A stretch of DNA of 14,937 nucleotides from CAYOLL01 sp964404765 [NCBI: uncultured Gemmatimonadota bacterium] (lineage in GTDB: Bacteria > 4572-55), in contig CAYOLL010000040.1 in the NCBI GenBank assembly GCA_964404765.1, forward strand, positions 1 through 14,937. Reading direction: 5' to 3'. Both the position numbers and the translations under genes were made by a program. Below are positions 1 to 8,400 of the stretch, in pieces. The notes below the pieces were generated by a model. That model worked only from the letters and a program-made list of their open reading frames with translations, ran no database searches and was not told the DNA's origin. The first letter of the stretch is position 1, and each line of letters opens with the position of its first letter.

Positions 1-44
1 CGTAATGCTATGTAAATATTATCTTTATACGATAATGGTTGACG

Positions 45-113
45 TCAATTTAAATCCATTCGTATGTTATGAAACTCTTCCGCAGTGTCTTTACTAATTT
101 TTTCTCGGATCAT
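45..113 (-). CDS. Very short frame coupled to the dynamin-like gene; possible broken or tiny gene
   Basis: The ATG at 113-111 overlaps the TGA stop of the dynamin-like gene (ATGA overlap). A strong GGAGG Shine-Dalgarno lies 7 nt upstream, inside the end of that gene, so initiation here is credible. The frame encodes 22 residues beginning MIREKISKDTAEEF and stops at a TGA. Beyond that TGA the same frame stays open for the remaining 14 codons to the window edge, while the other two frames on this strand close early. It could be the start of a real downstream gene with a premature stop, a sequencing error, or a true mini-ORF. Bacterial dynamin-like genes often occur in tandem pairs, so a second partner is one inference, but nothing in these residues identifies a family. 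Confidence 0.35.
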   Translation of the reverse strand: MIREKISKDTAEEFHNIRMDLN

Positions 114-2122
114 CTCAAATCCTCCAAAACTTCTTCGATTCGCCTTAGTTCCGGCTGAAGCTCGTTTTTTTTTGCGAGAGTTCGTTCTTCTTCCGTAATG
201 AGTTCGTCATTGCTTCGCTTTTCCCCCTTTTCTTCATCAAGCGCTTTCTTGCGACCCTCAATAACATCATCTATCTCTTTCTTGAAGGATGCTAAGTGTA
301 GCTGGGATATTTCGCTAATTTTTCCTGGCAGTGCGTCGACTAAGCTGTCGAATTCTCCATAAAAGTGGTCCTTAAAATTGCGTAGGTACACTGTTTCGTC
401 ATAGACCTGGTTCTCGCCGGTTTTAACTTTTTTAGTGACTTCAACTTTATGTTCATAGAGCCATAATGTGTACCATCTTGTCTCAGTTTTCATATGCGTT
501 TGGTCTTCGTATATATTTTCAGTGCGGAATGCCGCCTTCTTTGCGTTTTCTTCAATTGCTTTCAGGTCAACTTTCGGAAGCGTTATTTTATGTTCACTCT
601 TAAAGGTTTTACCCATTTCCTCAAGCTTTTTGCTTAACTTGTCCGTAATGAATCGGGAGAATAGGTTGATCAGATCTTCGACTTCATTTTCAGCATCGGA
701 ACAATGCTTTCGAACATAATCCGCCGATGCGCTTTGCGCAATAGCTTCGCAATATTTTGCTTTAAGGTTCCCAATCCGTTCATTCCATTCCGAGGAACGA
801 TCCATATGAATATGGCGCATCTCTTCAGTTTTATATATCAAGTTCTTGTACTTAGCTAACGCTTGCTGGATTCGATTAATCTCGTCCTCGAATTCCTGTG
901 GGTTTCTTTTTTTGGTACCAAGCAAGGCTAACTTGTCTTCATATTGGCATGTTTGGTCATCATACCCCTGTTTGATTGAATCAAGTAATTCGCGTAATTG
1001 CAGATTTGGCGCCTGCATCGTGAACGTATCTATCGCCTCAAACATTTTCTCGAAACGGGAATATTCTAAAAACGCGGGTAGGTACTCCTTGTTTTCTTCT
1101 TCTGCTTTATCCTTAAATGCAGAAATAATATGCCGTTTTCGTGGTGAGGAATCCTTGATTTCTTTCAAAGTTCTGCCTTTGTTTAAATCATCGTGAATCA
1201 ATTTCAGCAGGCTATCCACTACAAGAATCCGCTCTTTAGGAATTGTATCCTGATAAAGACGAATTGCTTCTTCATGCAGTCTTTCGACATCATTATCTGG
1301 ATGTAATCCGGCATGAGTTAAGACAAGAAAAAGCGTTTCCCTGCTGCGAACTGTAACGATTATATTAACAAATTTGCGAAACGATTCGGATTCAACCGGT
1401 TTAATTGGGTGAACAAACAAAATTGCATTGGCATCATTAAAAAATTGAAAAGAAACATCCTGCACACCACCTAAAGCGTTTACGCCTGGACTGTCCACGA
1501 TTCGCAACTCATCAAACTCCCATTTAAGCGGATAGCCAAATTCAATCTCAACAGGGATTTTTTCTTTTGTGTGCCCGTTGACATACTGCTTTATTAAATC
1601 TTTTTTCCCGGCCAGATCAACTCCCGCCCGTGATTGCCATGTACTTATCAAATCATCTGTAATTTCAATTATGCCTTCACTTTTTATGATGTATTCATCC
1701 AGAAGTGTAGTTGGTATTTCACGAAACTTATCGCCAACACTACAAATATGACGCAGTTTTTCAACGGCTTCATCTACGTTTGCCGTCAAAATATCATCCG
1801 ATATTTTTTCTTCATGTCCATCGGCATATTTCACTTTTAAAAACGATTTTTGCGATTTATATATTTCAACAATGGCGCTTGTTGCTTGCAACACGTCAGC
1901 AGGTAGGATTTCCGCACCTAAAAGCGCATTTAAAAAAGTTGATTTTCCCGCTTTAACTTCTCCAGCTACTGCAAGTATGTACTTTCCATTTTTTAGCGCT
2001 TCGATTCGATTTTCAAGAAAATTGATGTTTCTGCCATCGTTTTGATTTCCTCGTTTTTCCTTATAGGCTTCAAAGATATCAATCACATTTTCTTTGTGGC
2101 GGTTGTAGTGGCTTCCAATCAT
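110..2122 (-). CDS. Dynamin-like large GTPase
   Basis: A 670-residue dynamin-superfamily protein; this family uses GTP to remodel or stabilise membranes and in some bacteria acts in stress or phage defence. Visible GTPase motifs: P-loop GEVKAGKST at residues 54-62 (G1), the switch Thr81 in QATSAIVE (G2), and DSPG at 210-213 (G3). The G4 position reads LTHAGLHPD at 268-276 instead of a clean N/TKxD. Residues 395-540 and 610-670 are highly charged and helical, likely the stalk and coiled coil. An aromatic patch, WYTLWLYEH at 550-558, could be a membrane-contact tip (inference). No signal peptide or clear transmembrane helix is seen. The ATG start is supported by AAGGAG 5 nt upstream. The composition is visibly more AT-rich than the synthase genes, which fits separate acquisition. 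It follows the PfaC-like gene after 286 bp, so functional linkage to lipid synthesis is unproven. Confidence 0.88.
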   Translation of the reverse strand: MIGSHYNRHKENVIDIFEAYKEKRGNQNDGRNINFLENRIEALKNGKYILAVAGEVKAGKSTFLNALLGAEILPADVLQATSAIVEIYKSQKSFLKVKYADGHEEKISDDILTANVDEAVEKLRHICSVGDKFREIPTTLLDEYIIKSEGIIEITDDLISTWQSRAGVDLAGKKDLIKQYVNGHTKEKIPVEIEFGYPLKWEFDELRIVDSPGVNALGGVQDVSFQFFNDANAILFVHPIKPVESESFRKFVNIIVTVRSRETLFLVLTHAGLHPDNDVERLHEEAIRLYQDTIPKERILVVDSLLKLIHDDLNKGRTLKEIKDSSPRKRHIISAFKDKAEEENKEYLPAFLEYSRFEKMFEAIDTFTMQAPNLQLRELLDSIKQGYDDQTCQYEDKLALLGTKKRNPQEFEDEINRIQQALAKYKNLIYKTEEMRHIHMDRSSEWNERIGNLKAKYCEAIAQSASADYVRKHCSDAENEVEDLINLFSRFITDKLSKKLEEMGKTFKSEHKITLPKVDLKAIEENAKKAAFRTENIYEDQTHMKTETRWYTLWLYEHKVEVTKKVKTGENQVYDETVYLRNFKDHFYGEFDSLVDALPGKISEISQLHLASFKKEIDDVIEGRKKALDEEKGEKRSNDELITEEERTLAKKNELQPELRRIEEVLEDLR

Positions 2123-2127
2123 TTTTT

Positions 2128-2133
2128 CTCCTT
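2128..2133 (-). promoter_or_regulatory. Shine-Dalgarno of the dynamin-like gene
   Basis: On the minus strand the sequence reads AAGGAG, then 5 nt of A-rich spacer, then ATG at 2122. This strong site fixes the start of the GTPase gene. Confidence 0.75.
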
Positions 2134-2292
2134 TATACTTGCGTTTGTTTGATGCTTAGTCAACGAGTGCGTTCTCAGGTCGTTTATGGCGGGCACCCTG
2201 ACAGGAATTGGCGATGGTAAGATAGAGTTTATGTGGGAGATGTCAAACACATTTTCAGGCTGCTATGCGGCACAAGACGCTTCAACCAATTC

Positions 2293-2320
2293 GGCAGGTC
2301 GCGAACTGTGCGCGCCTACC
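2293..2320. repeat. Imperfect palindromic repeat candidate
   Basis: The left arm begins GGCAGGTCGCGA and the right arm ends GCGCGCCTACC; they pair with one bulge and a few mismatches. It resembles the short GC-rich palindromes found inside the neighbouring synthase gene and may be a degraded dispersed repeat. Only one copy is in this window, so the assignment is tentative. Confidence 0.35.
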
Positions 2321-2408
2321 GCTTCTGTGGCAGGCTCGCTTTTCTCGTATAAAAACTGCGGGTCTTTGAGCGATTTAACATCGATTATGGCCAATACATA
2401 CGCCCCAG

Positions 2409-5400
2409 CTATTGCCTGCTCCCCTGCCCATCCACCAACCTCAGCCCAATCCGCGGGGCATGATAAATCTTCAGCCCGTCGATCCACAGCCGCGCTTCCG
2501 CTGTCACCGTAATTGCGTTTTCTTGCCGCTCAATGGTGTGAATATCGCAATCGACCGTAATGCAGATTTTATCCGGTGTAACTTGCCCGCGATAATGCCA
2601 TTCCGTTTCGCCGCCGAGCCAGATTGGTTCGAAGCGCGGCGCTTTCATCCCGGTATGCAAGTTGTTGTGCAGCATGGCAAATTGCAGCAGTTGCAGCATG
2701 GCCTCCACGCCCAGCGAGCCGGGCTGTACCGGGTCTTGATAAAAATGGGCCTTAAAGAACCAATCCGCCGGGTCCACATCTTTTTCCGCCCGAAAATAAT
2801 CGTTACCTTTCGCTCCGCCGCCGGGCTCTGTCCTGAGCTTGTCGAAGGAATAAATCGCGCACACCCGATCCAGCATCAGCAGTTTGGAAGCCGGCAAACA
2901 GGCCGTCGAAGCCGAAAAGTACGGGGCCGGATGCGTCGTCAAATCCATATTGACATTGCCGGCCAGCGCGGTCAGCTTTTGCTCGGCCTCGGTCACGGCC
3001 AAACCTTTTTGGGTGACCATCGTGGCCGGCGGAAAGAAGCCAAAGGCCGTGTCCATCTTAAACACAAGCTCGTTGTCGCACAAGCATTCCACCGCAAATT
3101 TCTCGATGGTCAGCCCGCCGGTGCGGGAAACGGACAGCAGCTTGACCCGCGTGGTGATGATGCTGTCGGCCGGCGTGACTTCGCGGAACTGGGTGGCCGT
3201 GCCGTCTAAGTTGCGGAAGAGCAACTCGCCCGGCGTGTCAAATGTGCTGCCGACGTAAGTGGCTAACCAGCCGCAGGGTTGCAGGCCGATCTCCATCAAC
3301 ACGCAATAGGGCATGGTCGGGCCGGCGTTTTCGCGGAAATACCAGGCGTCAGGCGGAATATGATACTCGGCTTCGACCGTGGCGTTCGGTTTCAGTTCGC
3401 CAAAGCCGCCGCCGATCCGCGTAATCCGGGTCATAAAGTGATAGGGCGGGCCGGGCAGGCGCGGAATCTTTTTGTGATCGACAAAGGGATATTTGGGGCC
3501 GAACGCTAACTGCGGATGCCCCAAAGCCGAATGAATCAACGAGTTATAGTCGAATTTGAAACCGTCAAGCTCCGCCGTTAACCTTGCGAAGGTTTTTTCA
3601 GAGGATTCCGGGGAATTTGCGCTGAAATCTTCGCAAGGTTTGGGTAAAGTTGTTAACCTTGCGAAGGTTTTTTCAGTAGACTCCGGCGAAGTTGAACTGA
3701 ATCCTTCGCAAGGTTCTAAAGTCAAGGTTGTCAACGGCCAATCCGGCATAAGTCGCAGGCCGAGGCGCTCGCTCAAGAAGGCTTTGTTGCCGTCACTCGT
3801 GCACAGCACATGGCCAAAGACGGTCGGGTACGGCTCGGCAATCACTTCATCCACAAACAGTTCGTAGGTCAGCAGCTTGGTGGACGGAATCACCTGGCCG
3901 CGGCAAATAAACTTGTATTTGACGCCGGTGACCGGTTCAAAACGCCAGCCGTCATGATCCAGCGTAAAACCCAGCGCGGTCAGATAAAAACCCATCATTT
4001 GCAGACAACCCTCGGCCATCAATGTGCCGGGCATACACGGATCGTTTTTAAAGTGGCCTTTGAAGTACCAATCGTCCGGCTGAATCCGCGCTTCTACCCG
4101 CATGTAGCCGCGACCGGCCGGCCCGCCCTTTGGGTCTAAGACGGGAATTTCCTTGAGGAAATTAAACTCCGGTTTGGACGTGATCGGCGTACGGGTGTGG
4201 GTTTCGGCCCAGAAGTAGTCGTCGCCAAAGCAGTCGCGCAGCCGGCCGCGGCAAAAAGCCAAAACGTCATTGTGACTAAAGGCGGATTTGATGTGGCCGA
4301 CTTTCGGCGCGGCGACGGTTGGATTTTGGGTGTACGTGCCTTCTTCCGGCGTCCAGATCACACCCTTGGAATTGGCCAGCTCTTCGGTCGTAAAAAAGCC
4401 GGCCTGCCCGCTGCGCACGGAAATAGCCAACTCGCCGTTGACATGACAGTCGTAATGGAAGAAAAACAGCCGCACCGCGCCTTGAACGGCGTGACCGTCC
4501 ACATGAATATCATAACGCAGGGTCTCGCCCGGACCGGGCATGGGACGATGGAAAATCAGCTCGCAGCCCAACAGGCGATAGGCCCGTTGGCCGCGATTGA
4601 GAAAGTCAATGCCCAGCCAGGAAATCAACAGCAAATCAGCCTGCCCGGATTCGATCAAAACGCCGGCGGGCATTCGTCCATTTTGCAGATACCAGCTATC
4701 GCTGCGCACGTCGGTTTCGGTGTAGATCGTGCCCTTGCCGAGACTGCCCGGCTCGCCTTTGATGCCTGTCACCCGGTCGCACAACAACAGCGGCGGCTCC
4801 GGCATCCGCACCTGGATGTCGTAGCCGTCCTGTTGCTCAAACAGCGGACCGAGCACGCTGGAGATTTTGCCGGAAGCCAGGGTTTCAAGCTGTTGGCGAT
4901 CCCACAGGACGGTTTCGGATTTGGAATTTGGGATTGGGGATGATTTGTTTGTCGCAATGACTTCAGTCGTTGCTTGCTGGCGTTGTTTTACCGTAACGAT
5001 TTCAGTCGTTGCTTGCGCAGTTTTTTGGCTCGTAGTAACGACTTTAGTCGCTTCTTGAACATTGTTTGTAGTAACAACTTCAGGCGTTGCATTTGAAGCG
5101 GCTGAAGCCGTTACTACGAGCGGTGGATTTGAAGCGGCTGCTACTCCAAGCGGAATCGGCCGGTCAAAAAGCGCCTGTTGCATCCGGCTCATCAGAGCGA
5201 TGTAGTCATTTTGGGCGGTTTGCGCCTGTTGCAGATAGTGGCGATGGGCTTCAGTGACAATGTTGTGCTGTTCTACCAGCAAGTGCGGCGAGTATCCGGA
5301 AATACCCACATTTTTTGAAAAAGCGGGTATTTGGGTCGCAGGCATCAACGGCTCCGTCGCTGGCAAATGTGGAGCTTGCTCTGAGTCCGAGATACCCACT

Positions 5401-8400
5401 TTCTCAGAGAAAGTGGGTATCTGTGTCGGTTGCGGATCGGCCAGGCGGCTATAAACAGAAGCCAATATCGGCGCGACCTGAAGTTGACGTTTGGCGATCC
5501 CTTGACCGTTGGTTGGCGGAACTGCCGGTTTAACTTCTTCGACAATAGGCTGCGGCTGTTGGCCAATCGGTTTGGCAATGGTTTCGACCGGCTGCGGCTG
5601 TTGGTTGATCGGCGTCAGCGGCGGCTTACGCAATGGAAAAGCCAGCGTCGGCAGAACGGCTTCGGTTGAGGCCGGCTGTGGCCGCAGGCGGTCGATATTG
5701 ACCGGCGCGCCGACACACCATAAAGCGGCAGCCGCCCGCACAATCTGCACCGCGGACGAGACGTTGGGATGATCCAGGGCAAGGGTCAGATGCGGCCGTT
5801 TGCCCAAAATCCGGTTGACCGATGAACTCAGGCTTTTGCGCGGGCCGTGTTCGATAAAAACGCGTGCGCCGTCGGCATAGACTTTTTCCACAATAGCCGG
5901 AAAGTCTATCGTCGTAAAGGCTTGCCCGGTCAGCGCTTCGGCGACATTTTCGCGGGTTGGCTCATAGCTGCCGCCCAAGTAGTTGGAGTAAAAAACGATG
6001 TTGTCGACCGGACGGGTTTTGCGGGTATGAACCGTGCGCCAGACCGGCTCGAACGGCTTTATGGCCGGGCAATGGATGGCGATGTTCAGGCCGATCAGCC
6101 CGGCCCGATCCCCGCCGATTTGTTTGATGACGCGCCGGCAGCCGTCGTCGTCGCCGCAAATAATAGCGTCGTTGATCGAGTTGATGATGCTGACATAAAC
6201 CCGCTCTTCCTGCGCGACCAGTTCCCTGATCCGTTCAATCGGCGCAAAAACGCGCCAGTTGCCCCATTTGATCGGCGTGCCGGGCGGTTCGCCCCAATAT
6301 TCGCAGACCGGCTCGTACAGACCGGTCAGGCTGTTTGTATACAGGCCGCAGGCTTCGATCTCCAGAAACAGTGCGGCCATATCTTCCCACACGCCATAAG
6401 CCATGATGCTGTTGGTCTCGCCGGAGGACATGCCGAACGTCATTTGCGGCGTAAAATCCAGCACGTGCCGCAAAAAGGTGACGTGAAGCTGACTTATCGC
6501 GTATGCCGCGGTCAATTGCTTAAAGGCGTTGTCAAAAAAACTGAAGTTGGGGATAAAGGCGTGGCGGATTTCTGACAGGGCGGAGTGCGCGACAACGGGC
6601 GTGGCGGCCACAATTTCCGGAAAGGCCAGCAGCAAATCGCGGCCCATGCCCACGTACGGCGAGGCCGCGCCGGTGAACATAGACGCGGTTTTGCCGGGCA
6701 ATTTAGCCGCGCTGTAACAAAAAGTATCGCGCTGATAAAAAGTCTCTTGCTCCGACAATTGGGACAGAGTTTGAATGGCCTGTTCGCGGGCGGTCTCGCG
6801 GGTATCGGGGTAACAAATCAGGGCGCAGCGTTGGTTGCCGGATCCTTCGACGCCGCTCAGGACAGGTTTGTCGGCTTTGAGGTTGGCGATTAAATCGGCG
6901 CGGCTGTCGGCAGCGTAAGGGATGATGTTCGGGTGGATTAATGCCGGTTTGGGCGAATCGATAAATTTATCTTTTTCGACCGGGATGACTTTTGGCGATT
7001 TGACAAGCCAGGTTTGGGTCATGCCAAATACGGAGGTTATTTCGACGACAATATTTTGCAGCGCGTCCGGCGTCAACAGTGGCTCGGCTTTTGCTGACGG
7101 CGTTTCCGGCAGGGCGCGGGTTTGGATCATGGCAATGGCTTGCGCGATATGCAGCAGGCCCGACGCGGCGTGAGCATGGCCAAAGGCGCGATAAACGGCG
7201 CTTTTTTCCGGCGCATTGGAAATTGTAAAGTCCCCGGCGTTTTGTACAACCGAAATGTCCCCGGCACTTTGCAGAGCAGGTTCCATCAACAACGCATCTC
7301 CTCGAAGTGCCGGGGACATGCGCACCATTTCTATTTCTTCCAAAATAGCCAGCGGCGTACGGGCTTGTGATTGCAGTTGCAGGATGAGCACCAGCGCGGC
7401 GTCGCCGGCTTTTTGCAGACGCTCGCCAAACAAATCGGCCATGATTTCCTCGTGGCCGGCCTCGCGGCACAAATCCACCGCGCCGACAACGGCCGTCGTG
7501 ATTTCGCCCCGCCGCAGGGCGTTGGCCGCCAGCCGCAGCGCTTCGATGCCGGAAAGTTCTTCGCAGGAAACGGTAAAGCCGGGGCCTTTGCAATCAAATT
7601 GCGTACTGAGCCGGTTGGCCGGAATATTGGGCATCGTGCCGATTACTGCCGCAGAATCCAAATATGGCGCACAGCTTTGCTCGGCGGCCTGCAGCGTCGG
7701 CGCATCCACCCGCGCCTGAATCGTCTCCAACAGTTCGGCTAAGCGGGCGCGCATTCCGTAGCGGCTGATTTCCGGGTCCGCGCCCATGCCGATGTAAATG
7801 CCGGTCGAAGCGGGATCAAAATCCGGCACATCGGCCAGCGCTTTTTTCATTACTTCGATCAAAATCAATTGTTGACCGAGCGTGGCTTCCAGGTCTTTGG
7901 GCGGGAAATTCAGCTCTTTGATGGAGAGCCGGATTTGCTGCTCGTGCGCCGGCGTGTCTTGCGCGCCGCTCTGACCGTACAGCCGGTTGATAAACTGTAC
8001 GGTATCGGCGGCGTTGTGCGTTCGCACGGCCATCGCGCAGACGGCGATGGCTTCCTCATTTGTAGCGCGAGTCACCGGACTCGCAGCGACTCTGGAGAGT
8101 CGCGCTACCTTTTCATCCCATCTTTCCACAATCAAATGGGCGTTGTTGCCGCCAAAACCAAAACTGCTGATGCCGGCGATAAAACGGCCGTTCGGCGGCT
8201 GCCAGGATTCGGCTTCGGCCAGGACGCGGAAAGAGCCGCCCATCTCGTCCATCACCGGAAAGGCGTTGGGTGTCGCCGGTAATTGCTCATGTTGCATGGC
8301 CGCCAACACTTTGATCAAACCGGCCACACCGGAAACCGTAATCGTGTGGCCGATATTGGCCTTGAGCGAACTGAGCGTAATCGGATTTGCGCCTGCCCTG

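Larger units (their letters stand above)
2123..2408. other. Intergenic region between the PfaC-like and dynamin-like genes
   Basis: 286 bp with no gene I can support. A minus-strand frame of 74 codons (2487-2263) starts inside the PfaC-like tail and reaches into it, but has no ribosome site or recognisable family. The region holds an imperfect hairpin at 2293-2320. No convincing terminator with a T tract and no sigma-70 promoter was found. The TATAAA just upstream of the dynamin gene overlaps its ribosome site and is too close to be a normal -10 box. Confidence 0.5.

Noticed and set aside
2123-2165. Sigma-70 promoter (TTGACT ... TATAAA) upstream of the dynamin-like gene
   Set aside because: The spacing is about 20 nt and the -10 candidate touches the ribosome site, leaving no room for a leader.
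2263-2487. A 74-codon minus-strand frame overlapping the end of the PfaC-like gene
   Set aside because: No ribosome site and no recognisable domain; its last part (PAELVEAS) resembles translated repeat DNA.
4951-5117. Possible CRISPR-like array
   Set aside because: Units are degenerate, spacing is irregular and short, and the whole stretch is an in-frame coding linker.
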